From Nipponacmea schrenckii (lineage: Eukaryota; Mollusca; Gastropoda; Lottiidae): a stretch of 64,000 nt of DNA. Below are positions 37,770 to 49,089 of this stretch, piece by piece; position 1 is the first letter of the stretch; every line of letters begins with the position of its first letter. Position numbers and translations under genes: made by a program. The DNA lies in contig CM060200.1 in assembly GCA_030562195.1 (NCBI GenBank), forward strand, positions 38,881,468-38,945,467. The letters are read 5' to 3'. Below the pieces are notes generated by a model. The model did no database searches, was not told where the DNA came from, and saw nothing but the letters and a program-made list of their open reading frames with translations.

Positions 37770-38022
37770 CATAAAAAATAAAAATAAATAAATATCCAAA
37801 AAACTAAGTAATTATTCATAAAAATGCATTTGATTATTGAAAAATGCTTAATAAATTGATAGCATTTTTCAGAAATGACTTAGTTTTGTGAGTTGTCCAG
37901 ATTTTAAGGGATTCTGTTACTTTATGAGACCAGGTAAGTTCACTGATGAATATATACTCATATTGACCATTCTTGAGAACTGAAATTTTATGTTCATGCT
38001 AAGACACAGTATCACTTTAATT
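37770..38022 (+). mobile_element. MITE family 'TTAAAGGGATAATAG', copy b
   Basis: A copy just past the INTS14 stop codon, with 'GATTATTGAAAAATGCTTAA', 'AAGGGATTCTGTTACTTTAT' and the donor-like CAGGTAAGT at 37931-37939. Its left end supplies several AATAAA hexamers (37771-37796) that could serve as the INTS14 polyadenylation signal. Confidence 0.75.
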
Positions 38023-39425
38023 CTAACAATTGTGTTTCATTTGTTTTTTGTTACTGATTAATTATAATCAATCTCAATTCAAAAATTTGTTTACAAACAA
38101 GTTTAAAGGGTCATGTTTTGGTAAACAAGCTAATATTTATAATATATATGTTTGAGTTATTGCCCTTGAGATATGACTTCTATTTTGACAGTCATTATTG
38201 ATAACATTAATTCATAATGTTGATCTGACCCTATGATAACTACTTTACTTCTGTCAGTGCAGATTTTATCTCCCTTTTCTATTTTAAGACCTTAATATGA
38301 TTTGTCCTACATAATGTGAGAGGAATAAGTTCATAAGTAAAATTCTAACTTTTGTCGACCCAAATAAAACATTGTGTTATCTAAAACTTTTTGTTAAAGA
38401 CAAATCTAATTATTCAATACAAAAGGTTGAATTTATATTCCCAAATTCTGGTGGCTGTTTGACAAAAGAATAAGTTTGATTTAAATATGTTGTCAAGGTT
38501 GTAATTTTATATATATATATGTGTAAGTGTAAATTTGTTTATAAAACTAGGTCTACAACATGAAATATGACTTCTTCCCTGGGGCACATTTTCTACATTC
38601 TATAAAAATAAGATCTATGTTCAAATGAATTTTTTTTAGAAAGAAAATGGTTTAGATCCGCAAGCTCAAATTGTCCATCTAACAATTTATCTATGAGAAG
38701 AATGGAAAATAAAAGTATTATGTAGCTGATGGGGATAAAGTTCAATGTGAATGTCATTTAGGCAAAGATTACCGCTCATTTCTGTCATAAGTATGCTTTA
38801 TCAAATTCTCCAATAGTGTGACTGAATATACCATCATTGGATCCTGTACAACTCTTTAAAGTTTCATAATATATTCATTCAACTTAATCTATCAGATTAG
38901 ATGTAAAATTCCCCTTTTAGTTTCGTTTTGCCAGTTTATTTAATTTCAGTACATTGTAGGCCTTTGATAATTTCTATTTATAGGATATAGGCTAGGTGTG
39001 AGTGGGTATATTGACTGTATATAATATAATATAATATAATACCCCCCATTCATATTCATATATATATATATAAATAGTATATTGTTCTTGGCACAGAAAC
39101 TAAACCTATATTATTTAGTACAAACAAACAGATAGTTGACTTGGATATATTATATATCTAGCTAAAGTGGCTTAAAGTCACTGTGAAATTTTCACATAAT
39201 TAGATTATGAAATATTCTATTTATTTAGGCCATCTTCTCCAAAATGAAAAATATTGTAGGGAAACCCTTGGAGAAAAATAGACTTAGTCAAAATGTATAA
39301 TGGGAGAGGGGGGTAGGCCTAATGGTCAGAAGATCTTGAAAGGGGGAATATAAAGTATAAGTTTGAAACCAACTGATTGAACTTTGAAAACTACTGTTTA
39401 GTTTAAATTAGAACAGAAACAGTCT
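38023..39425. other. Non-coding stretch downstream of INTS14
   Basis: AT-rich, with short TA microsatellites near 38505-38520 and 39058-39072. No gene seen. Confidence 0.5.
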
Positions 39426-40432
39426 TCCCCAACCATATCAGTCCAAATAGCTATCAGAGGCTGGGAATAGAGTCAGCAAGTTTCCCCCAGCCATAACTGT
39501 CCAAATAGCTATCAGAGGCTGGGAATAGAGTCAGCAAGTTCCCCCCAGCCATATCTGTCCAAATAGCTATCAGAGGCTGGGAATAGAGTCAGCAAGTTTC
39601 CCCCAGCCATAACTGTCCAAATAGCTATCAGAGGCTGGGAATAGAGTCAGCAAGTTTCCCCCAGCCATATCTGTCCAAATAGCTATCAGAGGCTGGGAAT
39701 AGAGTCAGCAAGTTCCCCCTAGCCATATCTGTCCAAATAGCTATCAGAGGCTGGAAAGAGTCAGCAAGTTTCCCCCAGCCATAACTGTCCAAATAGCTAT
39801 CAGAGGCTGGGAAAAGAGTCAGCAAGTTTCCCCCAGCCATAACTGTCCAAATAGCTATCAGAGGCTGGGAATAGAGTCAGCAAGTTCCCCCAGCCATACT
39901 GTCCAAATAGTATCAGAGGCTGGAATAGATCAGCAAGTTTCCCCTAGCCATACGTCCAAATAGCTACAGAGGCTGGTAAGTCAGCAAGTTTCAAACTGTC
40001 CTAGCTATCAGAGGCTGGAATAAGAGTCAGCAAGTTTCCCCCAGCCATATATGTCAAATAGTATCAGAGGCTGGGAATAAGTCAGCAAGTTCCCCACCAT
40101 ATATGTCCAAATAGCTAAACAGAGGCTGGGATGAAGAGTCAGCAAGTTTCCCCTAGCCATAACTGTCCAAATAGCTATCAGAGGCTGGGATAAGTCAGCA
40201 AGTTTCCCCCAGCCATATGTCCAAATAGCTATAGAGGCTGGGAATAGATCAGCAAGTTTCCCCCAGCCATAACTGTCCAAATAGCTATCAGAGCTGGGAA
40301 TAGAGTCAGCAAGTTCCCCCTAGCCATAACTGTCCAAATAGCTATCAGAGGCTGGGAATAGAGTCAGCAAGTTCCCCCTAGCCATATCTGTCCAAATAGC
40401 TATCAGAGGCTGGGAAAGACTCAGCAAGTTTC
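39426..40432. repeat. 58-bp minisatellite
   Basis: About seventeen copies of a 58 bp unit with 'GTCCAAATAGCTATCAGAGG' and 'GAGTCAGCAAGTT'. The central units (about 39880-40240) carry many single-base deletions while the outer ones are clean, which may be real decay or low consensus quality. Minus-strand frames of 70-90 codons come from the repeat. Confidence 0.95.
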
Positions 40433-41082
40433 AAATCTGTTATTTCATAAACATAGGCTATTCTCTCTGAGACCAACTGAGTTTTCTAGTGGAAAGCCAT
40501 CTTTAAGCAATCTTGTTATTGTGAATGAAATAGACTAATTAATTATTAAAGACTAATTAATTATTAAAGACTAATTACTGTAGAAGATGGATGATGGTTT
40601 TTAGATGAGAGAAGACAAATTACTTGGCCAAAAAACATTTGACCTACTTACATACATGTTGATGTGTCACTTCTAGTTTATATATAAATATATATGTAAC
40701 CGCTATGGTGTAATTGGTGTAGGGTTACATTTTCTCACTATTACCCAATCCAGATTTCAAATTATTCTAATTATAGTTTGGGTTTTTTGGATGCTGTTTG
40801 AGGTTCCCTGGCTGTCAATTACCAGTTGTGAATAATTATTTTGGTAAAGTTCTGAAAGTAAAATTTATGACTGCTATTTTTATTGATAACCATAGCAAAT
40901 TGTGATCACTATGATGTGAAGGCTCCGTTAGTTCATTTTGACATCATTAACAATGAATTGAATAACTTTACCGGTTCTTCACTATTAGTTCTGTAGGTTG
41001 GTATCTGTTTTCAGGAAGTATTACATGTCACAGTAACCCTATTGTTACAGATTTCATATTACATTTAGTTTGTTTTAAAAAG
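40433..41082. other. Non-coding stretch with a degenerate copy of the 53-bp unit
   Basis: Contains 'GTGATCACTATGATGTGAAG' near 40900 and, inverted, 'ATTACCAGTTGTGAATAATT' near 40818. These echo the 53 bp minisatellite of 1-3364. Confidence 0.5.
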
Positions 41083-41386
41083 GGATAATAGGTCTTAAAA
41101 TGAACATGCAATTTGAAAATTTTAAACTAACTAAATGTATAAATAACATACAAAAATATCTGAGAAACTCAGTAATTATCCATAAAGATGCATTTGATTA
41201 TTGAAAAACACTTAATAAACTGATTAAGCGTTTTTTTAAAAATGACTTAGTTTTTTTAGTTATCGAGATTTGAAGGAAATCTGTTACTTTATAACACCAG
41301 GTAAGCTCACTGATGAATATAAACTCATATTGACCATTCTTGAAAACTTAAATTTTATATTCATGCTAAGAGACAGTATCACTTTG
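41083..41386 (+). mobile_element. MITE family 'TTAAAGGGATAATAG', copy c
   Basis: A copy with 'AAAGGGATAATAGGTCTTAA', 'GATGCATTTGATTATTGAAA', 'CACCAGGTAAGCTCACTGAT' and 'TATTGACCATTCTTG'. The opposed frames at 41270-41479 overlap it and are spurious. Confidence 0.8.
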
Positions 41387-41871
41387 AGGCCTGATGATAT
41401 CAAATTCTGTTTCTTTAGATTTTTAAGAAAATATGACATTGAAGTTTTCAATAGCACAATAAACAATGACATGCTCTAGATCCTCTACTCTGTAGATGTT
41501 GAAAATAAAGCTGACTGTATAGGTAATAGAAATTATAAACAAGCTTGATATTAGATTATAAACATCTTTAGTAGACTTGATCCTATCTGACATCAGCCAG
41601 TTGAGTTCAACACTATTTAAATGAATGATTTATAGAAATTGCCAAGTTTTTGGAGAAATTGGTATGAATGGATAGAGAGAAATAAAATTATTTTATAGTA
41701 TTACAGCTGTTTTATATATTTTACACTTGACTTAGTTTATATATTTAATAAAACTCTTTATTGATTGATTTTTTATATATTAAAATCAACTGATAAATTT
41801 TAATCTAACTGAAGAATGAAAAGCATAGTTAATCAAGTATAGAAGTTAACAGTATACTACGTCTTATAATG

Positions 41872-42152
41872 GACATAAAATCTTAGTCCTACAGAATGGT
41901 CAATAGGAGTATATATTCATCAGTGAATTTACCTGGTATCATAACAGAATCCCTTTAAATCTAGAAAACTCACAAAACTAAGACATGTTTGAAAAATGGT
42001 TAATCAATTTATTAAAAAATTTTTTTTTGATATTTATTAAATTTTTATGTTATATATTGAAGCAGGTATATCTACTGATGAATAGAGCTCTTATTAGCAA
42101 AGTTAAAAATTTTCAAATTTTATGTTCATTCTACGACCTATTATCCTTTTAT
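41872..42152 (-). mobile_element. MITE family 'TTAAAGGGATAATAG', copy d
   Basis: An inverted copy. On the plus strand it contains 'CAGAATGGTCAATAGGAGTA', 'TTTACCTGGTATCATAACAG', 'GATGAATAGAGCTCTTATTA' and 'CGACCTATTATCCTTTT'. Confidence 0.8.
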
Positions 42153-45006
42153 AAAGACAAAACAATAATGTCCAACATGATACTGCTGTTTATTCCAGGG
42201 ACACTGCCAGTTCCAATTTTAAATAATTTCATTTCAATGCTAGGACATTAATAATCCACAAGATAAGATATTTAAAAAATAAAAATTGAGTATGAATGAA
42301 TTTATTTACAAAATGTTAGGAAGGTAATTTAACAATATTTACAATGAAATGTTTATAATAAATTATTTACAAATAGCACCGGAATTAAAACATTATTAAT
42401 CATATTTATATATTATAATATTTACATATACTGACTCTATTTAATTTCTTTTTGAATGAATTTAATACAAAAGCAAACAAAATACTTCTAATTCTATATT
42501 GAAAAAAATGCTGAAATATTTCTATAACATAAATTAATATCTTCTTTAATGACCTCTTTGGATAGGTCTCTTTTTGCAGTCTACATAAGCAATTCTACAT
42601 TTCTAGGTTACCATAGAATGAAAAGTGCTTTCACTAAACAACTTGATAATACAGTCTATTTTAAAACATGCGCAATACCCCTGATTGGTGACGTTTTGTA
42701 TAGGTCATATCTTGAAACAAGCCGGTAGATTATACCAGAAATATCTCGAAAAATGTCAACTAGTATAATAAATAAATAAATAAATAGATAGGACAGAGTA
42801 AGCCATGTCAATTGGTGTAAACAAGATAAATAAAATTATGATATTGCTTTGATTATTTACTCATACACTACCTGTTTATCTAAACGCTTACGGTTACTTA
42901 AAATAGATTATCAATAAATATGTGAAACAGGTTTATATTTCATGGCCACAGTCTAACTACATACATTTATTAACCACAAAAAAAATGATATGGTTTCAAC
43001 CCAATAAAACTTAATATATAAATAGATTTTTTACAAATTAAAAATCCATCACTTCCATTTACAAATCAAAAACTATCTATAATCTAATTCTATAAAAACC
43101 CAAAATACTTAATCAATTAGTACAAAATGTATCGAATCTTTTGGTAAAAATTTTTTTTTTAGAAGAATTAAAGAAAATACTATAATAAATTATAATTTTA
43201 ATGTTATAATTGTAATATTTGATCTTTAATGAAATATCTGCCTTCAAGACAGTACTGGTGATATTAAGTACACATCATTTTGATTTTTGATATGGATGCC
43301 TTAAAATAATGATTAATTACATGTGATCGCAAGAATTCAGATAAATTCAAGCATTTGCATCAATCATGGTATAAGCTGTGTCAATGTCCTTATGTTAACA
43401 TAAGCATGGGTTGGTTACCTTAGTAACCTTATATGATAAATTTAAAATATGATATACAGATTATAGATAATATAAATTGATACAGATAAGAGATAGTTGC
43501 TTCACATCATATAGATTACTACATCATGTGACTAGTCATAACATGCCCCTTAATATCATAATCAAAGTTCAAATATTTGACCCTCCGGTATCAAGGTGTG
43601 CAACAACCAATAGCCGAAACATCATGCAAGATAAGCTTATCTGTTTTAATTGATAATATGATTTTACGTCAAATATGAACATCATAATAGGCCTACAAAT
43701 ATAGGTGATCAAATTGTTATATACAGCCTGAGAAAAAGTCTTAGCCTTATAGCACCTTAATCTCAACATCTCTTTATTGAGTTTTCATCCTTAAACAAAT
43801 TAGTAAAATTGAGTGTTATCTCTAAAGGGATGTTAAATTGAACGCAAAGACTTATAAATTTCAGGTGATTGTTTACAAAAACTTAAAATACAATTGTTAT
43901 ATGATATTACCAAGCTAGAATAACTCAACAACATTCAAATATTTTTTAGTTAAGTCAGATTTGATTCCAGGCTCACAAGGGACACTTCTCACAGTAAGAA
44001 GGCTATTACAGTCAAGCTCAAAGCTTTAATGCTCTAGCAATAAACAGATAACATACAAACTTACATTTCTAATGATAATTAAAATAGGTTATCAGATTAT
44101 ATTTATCCTGTTATAGACACTCTTAGATACTTCTGTACATCCTGAACCTATTCTAACATAGATATTCTTATTGTAAAGTATGGTACATAACCAATACAAT
44201 GTAGGTGTGACTTATTGGTGTTAGTAATGAGAGTGAAGAAGCAACATAAAAACGTAAAACACTAACCAAGGTCAATAGAGAGTGAAAGTGGAAGTAATAA
44301 GGTGTACCGTTAGTTAACAAGAACAAATGCAATGGGAAGAAATCTTGTATTAACAGTGAAGAAGTTGCTAAAAACACCTTATGTAAAGCACTGGCCAAGG
44401 TCACAAATACAAGTAATAAGGTCTACCCTGTATAACAAACAGGAAACTTCTGGAGGTTATGTCTTTAAACTTTCCTAGATGTTTAGATCATGTTTTTGGC
44501 CATGTAGAACTATGTACAATATTTTTTTTATGTAAGATCTTTTTAAGTACCAAATAATATAAATATATAAAAATAAATATAACACAATTTAATTATAGGA
44601 AATGAAAATGTACAATCTAACAGATCTGCAACAACCCCCCAAATATGTGATAGCCTTCTCTACATTGTCTCAGTTGTGTGTCAGAAACAGAACTGGATAA
44701 TCAAGTACTGAATCATGATGTATGATATGCTATGTAAAAACTTAAAGGATTCCAATCTAAAAAACATTTAAAAATCATTCCTTGGTAGTTGGTAACAGTC
44801 TGTGTTGCTTCTGGATGGAATTTCTAATATTTTTGATAATGATCAGATTTAGAGTTATCCATCTTGACTGGATGATATGCTAAGAAAAAACTTTAGCATT
44901 CTAAAATAAAATGCTTTCTTCTTCAATCAAAACATCAATTCTACTGTGAAGGTGTATTAAGGGGATCTGTAACCTTAGTTTCATAAGCTCTTCATTTGTA
45001 TTATGT
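42153..45006. other. Non-coding stretch, including the 3' side of the BH3-only gene
   Basis: No exon recognised. A ~120 bp degenerate duplication lies at about 44225-44430 ('GTGAAGAAG', 'CCAAGGTCA', 'AGTAATAAGGT'). The 3'UTR of the minus-strand gene must occupy the right part, but its end cannot be fixed. Confidence 0.5.
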
Positions 45007-45435
45007 CTAGGTCATTCTGTCACGTCGTCTAGGAGTTTGTTCTAGATCTGATACATTACTGGTACTAACCACTCTCCTCATATTATACAGTACACTCATT
45101 TCATCTCCTAGGGTACGTAAAGTACGCCCACAACTACTACATTCATACTGATCTCCCATAGCTCTTAATAACAGTCCACAAACTCGGTGTATATGAGCAC
45201 TCTGCGGTCTTTCTTGATTATTTCTAACATGTACAGGATGCTCCAATACTGGCATCGTAGGTGTAATGAGTTCTTGAGGGAGATCAGTATTCAGAGTCTC
45301 TGTGGATCCAACCAGATCTACATCAGTACTTCCATCTTCCTTATTTTCTCCTGTGTTTGCAGAAACCTTGGGCAAGCTTCTCTCCTTGGACGTCATCTTG
45401 TCTTCACCATCTGCATGTTCTGTTTTTAAGCCCAT
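45007..45435 (-). CDS. Candidate BH3-only protein with two tandem BH3-like motifs
   Basis: A 142-residue product, polar and probably disordered up to about residue 80. Two BH3-like motifs follow: CGLLLRAMGDQY (86-97) and CGRTLRTLGDEM (102-113). Both fit h1-x3-h2-x2-h3-G-D-x-h4, and the second adds the acidic residue after Asp and a following Y..RR, as in BIM. BH3-only proteins trigger apoptosis by filling the groove of BCL-2 guardians, and an MCL1-like gene lies head-to-head 2.6 kb away. There is no membrane segment; the chain ends 29 residues after motif two. The start is chosen because an in-frame TAG lies at 45457-45459, next to an acceptor-like TTTAG/ATTAG, so a 5'UTR intron or an earlier coding exon is possible. 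Alternative: YECSSCGRTL also resembles a C2H2 zinc-finger knuckle, but no downstream His pair exists. I know no named orthologue. Confidence 0.68.
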   Translation of the reverse strand: MGLKTEHADGEDKMTSKERSLPKVSANTGENKEDGSTDVDLVGSTETLNTDLPQELITPTMPVLEHPVHVRNNQERPQSAHIHRVCGLLLRAMGDQYECSSCGRTLRTLGDEMSVLYNMRRVVSTSNVSDLEQTPRRRDRMT

Positions 45436-45825
45436 ATCAGGTTCATGGAATGTAGGCTAATCTAAAGTATAAACGAAAAATAGGTCATTAGAAATATAAT
45501 TTAAATATACAGGTAGTTTGTTTCTTGCTTCATTTGATAAAAAATTGGTAAGAAAACAAACAATGACATCATGGAAGAATTAATAATTTTGCCATTTTGG
45601 AAATGTAAGAATTAATTAATCTAATAATGTAATATAATCTAATACCTTCTATCTGTCCTGAACTACTTGTATGGTACCGGTCCCCTAGTATAGTAGTCCA
45701 GTCAAATAGTTATTGAAACTTTGTTTTAAATTTAAAATATGAAGTAATGTTTAACATGTCTTTATTTAAAAATTCCTTGATCAATCAGGTCAAATAATTA
45801 TAATAATAAACTCTTATTTTTACAT

Positions 45826-46118
45826 GGGTCAGAATTAGGCCCAATACACAAGGACATGGTCCTGTCTCACATTCAGCCCATAGAGACAAACATAACTCTA
45901 TATTTTACATGGGTCAGAATTAGGCCCAATACACAAGGACATGGTCCTGTCTCACATTCAGCCCATAGAGACAAACATAAACTCTATATTTTACATGTGT
46001 CAGAATTAGGCCCAATACACAAGGACATGGTCCTGTCTCACATTCAGCCCATAGAGACAAACATAGACTCTATATTTTACATGGGTCAGAATAAGGCCCA
46101 ATACACAAGGATATGGCA
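45826..46118 (-). repeat. 86-bp repeat family, cluster 3 (inverted)
   Basis: Three to four copies of the 8880-9320 unit in reverse orientation, with 'ACATGGGTCAGAATTAGGCC' and 'AAGGACATGGTCCTGTCTCA' on the plus strand. The 122-codon frame at 45856-46224 is the repeat translated, not a gene. Confidence 0.92.
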
Positions 46119-47122
46119 TAAACCCATAAACCAAATATTTTTAAAAATGGTCAAAAAAGGCCCAATTTACTTCATGTATTTTGGCATTAAAAAACATAAA
46201 AGGAAAAATATAAGTCTTTTTTAAAAATCTAATAGCCTAAGGTAAAAAAGCAGAGTTTTAAAATCTTTTCAGGGTATCTTAGGGTTTTAAAAAGAGTCCA
46301 TAAATGATAAACTTTGTGAGTTCCAATTTTTAAAATAGTGTAGGCCTAAAAATAACTAAATCGAGGATTCACAAAAAAAAAACTGAAATTTTATGGATTT
46401 AATATATAGTGAAACTTTTTCTTGTTTAGCTATTAATTGTTGAAATCAGCCGCCAGGGTTAAAAATTCACGAAATTTTCCAATGGTTATAATAGGAATAA
46501 CAAAACTAGCTTTTTTGAATTGCCCAAAATCATGTTGAAGATCAAATATATCATATAAAATTATTCTAATTTAATTTTAATTTATATTTTTCAAGTCTTA
46601 AATCAACTATTTTTTATAATAACTAATGTTTCGTTTGTAAGATTATCGATATGTCCAAATTTGAACTCATGACCTGCCTTGACAGCCAATCAAATCTAAG
46701 TTGACCAAAAAATGGCAGATATAATTTTACATTTTCGACCTCCTTGCCGATCGGCCTCAAGTTTTTGATAACTCAACGTAATTTGGTGTTGACCTTAATG
46801 GACTTTAGCGTGGATATGATTTTCTATATGTAAAATGCGCAATTGGCTGATTTCAAAGCACAGTAAGTTCACAATCTAACCATGAATCCTGTCTGCACAG
46901 TGTAGACAGAATTGCGATTGTCTTCGCCTCAGACCCAAAGTAGAAGGAAGGGTATTGTAGCGTAGCCAAACCCCTTTCGTCTACGATTTTAACTAGGTAT
47001 ACTATTACTGACAGTTGGTCAATTCTATTAGTTAGATTCCCTTTGTCCTTTTTTTTTCATTTATTCATCATTACATTATGATTTTAATTCTTCTTTTTTG
47101 TCTATGATTTCAATTTTTCTTA
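46119..47122. other. Intergenic stretch between the BH3-only and MCL1-like genes
   Basis: No exon or array. This and the MITE at 47123-47606 make up most of the region shared by the divergent pair. Confidence 0.5.
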
Positions 47123-47606
47123 AAGGGATAATAGGCGTTAGAATACACTCGTCCTACGGCTTATATTTGTGTTTAATATTGACTATTAGTTAAATAAGTA
47201 TGCATCCCACACTTTACCAAATTTTAAAAAGCCACAATAAAAGTATATTCGGAATTTTAAAAAAAAGTGAGCCAGCGACGATACCATTCAGTTTGAGAAT
47301 AAAAGCGTCTGGTAAATCAACGCTAAAACATTATTGTGCAATTCAACAGTAGGGGTCAAGGACGCGTGAAAACCCACATGTTAGAGTTACTTCCCTTTAT
47401 ATTTACACGATTTGAAAATCGCTTGATGGATGGCTCAAGCGTTTTATGATTAACTACTTTATTTTGGGGATTTATTGGATTTTAGAGGGATTTTGATGTA
47501 TAGGTATGACACCAGGTAAGTCCACTGATGGATATATACTGTTTTTATCCAAATTTGAGTGAACTTAAATTTTTATGTTCGTTCTAACGTATATTATCCC
47601 TTTAAG
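47123..47606. mobile_element. MITE family 'TTAAAGGGATAATAG', copy e (both ends present)
   Basis: A 484 bp element with terminal inverted repeats CTTAAAGGGATAATAGGCGT and, inverted from the right end, CTTAAAGGGATAATATACGT. The interior holds 'ATGACACCAGGTAAGTCCAC' like the other copies. It sits about 440 bp upstream of the MCL1-like start codon. TTAA at both borders may be part of the terminus or a target duplication. Confidence 0.82.
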
Positions 47607-47819
47607 TTAATGTCCACTCAAAAATTTCACATTGGATTCTCTTTGATCATAGTTTCATAGGCCTAAAATAAATAAAAGATTCTCCATAGATGATTCAGAC
47701 ATGGTACTTACCAAATTGAGAACTTAAGTTGTTGTTTCTTGCTATTCTTAGACACTCAAAATGGTTTTCTCTTCTGTATCAAAAGAAAGTTTCTTGTGTA
47801 TGGCTTCCTTTCGTCCACT

Positions 47820-48046
47820 TGATCAGGGAATTCCACTTCCGGCTATGTAATGTAATGAAAGGCTGCAACGTCATGAAAAGGCTATTTTTATCAACCAATC
47901 AACTTTTTGGTTTCGTGTGATCACGTGAATGACTGTGTGTTTGTCTCTTCACATCTCTTTTGTCGCCATTTTAAGAAGGATCTGTGTATATTTTAATCAT
48001 TTTGTACAGTTTTTTCTTTATCGGTAGTGTATAATATTCGGTCGAG
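47820..48046 (+). promoter_or_regulatory. Putative promoter and 5'UTR of the MCL1-like gene
   Basis: Within 210 bases of the ATG are an ETS-type site CACTTCCGG (47834-47842), a CCAAT box (47895-47899), an E-box CACGTG (47922-47927) and a YY1-like GTCGCCATTTT (47962-47972). The order and spacing are typical of a TATA-less animal promoter. The transcription start is likely near or just after the YY1-like site; this is inference from motifs. Confidence 0.55.
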
Positions 48047-49089
48047 ATGTCGACAATTGGAATGGAAAGTAATTTATATGCTCCTAAAGCATCAAATATG
48101 GTCTTTAATAAGAAGAATATGAATATATTTGCTGAATTAAGCAAACAATATAGACCGCTGCCCGGATTAGAGGGCTTGAACGACATAGGAAATATAGATG
48201 AAGCCACACAAACGCCAGGAAGTAGTTCACCTTTGGAACAAGTTAGAAGAGATGCCGAAATTATAGCTAATGATGTCGTAACGACTTTCAGTGCGGATGA
48301 GACCAAGAAAGCTACAAACAAATACTGCAAAACAATGCGCAGGACAGTAAATGAACTATCAGAGCGACATGACATTGCTTTTAAAGGAATGGTAAACAAG
48401 TTAAAAGTTGAAGAAACAGGACGTACGTTTGAAACATTTGTCAATGTGGCAGATGAAATTTTTGATGATGGTCAAATAAATTGGGGAAGAATTGTTGCAG
48501 TCTATTGTTTTGCAGCTCGTTTATCCAACTATTGCCGTCAGAAAGGTTTAAATGATTACCCGGAAAAAGTTTCCTTGTTTGTAGGCAAATACGTAGGAAG
48601 TAAATTAGGGAAATGGATTTTAGACCATGGAGGCTGGGTAAGATATTTAGCTTGTTTTGTGTAATGGAGAGATTCTGAGTCCATCGTACAAATGGAAAAA
48701 AATATTGAAATGGAAATTTGTGTTGACATTAAGATATAATAGTTCATTATTAGGCCTACAGATTTCAAAATTAAACTTAAACAAATTATATTTTATAATA
48801 TTCACAAGGTGCCATGTCTATTAGGCTACCCAGGTATCTATTCACCTCGTCAACATGTCAACTGATCGACACATTCATCCAACATTTTGAGGGATGCAGT
48901 GATTTCCTCCCAAGTGGTTTCCACCTCTTTTTAATCCCAGTGGTTTCAATGCTGACCTTTTTATATTTTTAGGATGCTTTCGTGGAATTTTTCCCAGACC
49001 AGGGTAAAAATGAAGAGAAAGTATGGAAAAGTCTCCTGTTTACAGCTGTTGGTTTAGGTGCTCTGGCATCAGTTGTTGCTACTCGGTAG
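48047..49089 (+). CDS. MCL1-like anti-apoptotic BCL-2 family protein, two exons
   Basis: Exons 48047-48637 and 48973-49089 (donor GTAAGA, acceptor TTTTTAG), 235 residues. BCL-2 guardians sit on the outer mitochondrial membrane, hold BAX/BAK-type effectors and are blocked by BH3-only ligands. Visible parts: a BH3-like helix at about 96-118 whose 'RHDIAFKGMVNKL' resembles MCL1 'NHETAFQGMLRKL'; BH1 at about 132-155 with NWGR at 145-148; BH2 at about 190-204, WILDHGGW then DAFVEFF across the exon junction; and a C-terminal membrane anchor at about 217-233. The intron after the BH2 Trp-Gly-Gly-Trp is the usual BCL-2 family position. Unlike human MCL1, the N-terminus is short (about 95 residues before the BH3) and the BH3 Gly-Asp pair is replaced by Val-Asn. 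It could be called a general BCL-2-like protein; MCL1 is the closest match by motif. Confidence 0.92.

Noticed and set aside
39628..40280. Minus-strand frames of 70-90 codons
   Set aside because: They are the 58 bp minisatellite translated; the frame breaks with every indel.
45007..45060. Possible dynein light chain (LC8) binding site SDLEQTP near the end of the BH3-only candidate, as in BIM and BMF
   Set aside because: It has the Gln-Thr core but Glu instead of Thr, Val or Ile just before it, and it lies after the BH3 rather than before it; too weak to claim.
45856..46224. 122-codon plus-strand frame
   Set aside because: It is the inverted 86 bp repeat array translated; 86 is not a multiple of three and the peptide has no motif.
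47971..48444. 157-codon minus-strand frame opposite the MCL1-like gene
   Set aside because: It is the antisense shadow of exon 1, whose sense product has clear BH1 and BH2 motifs.
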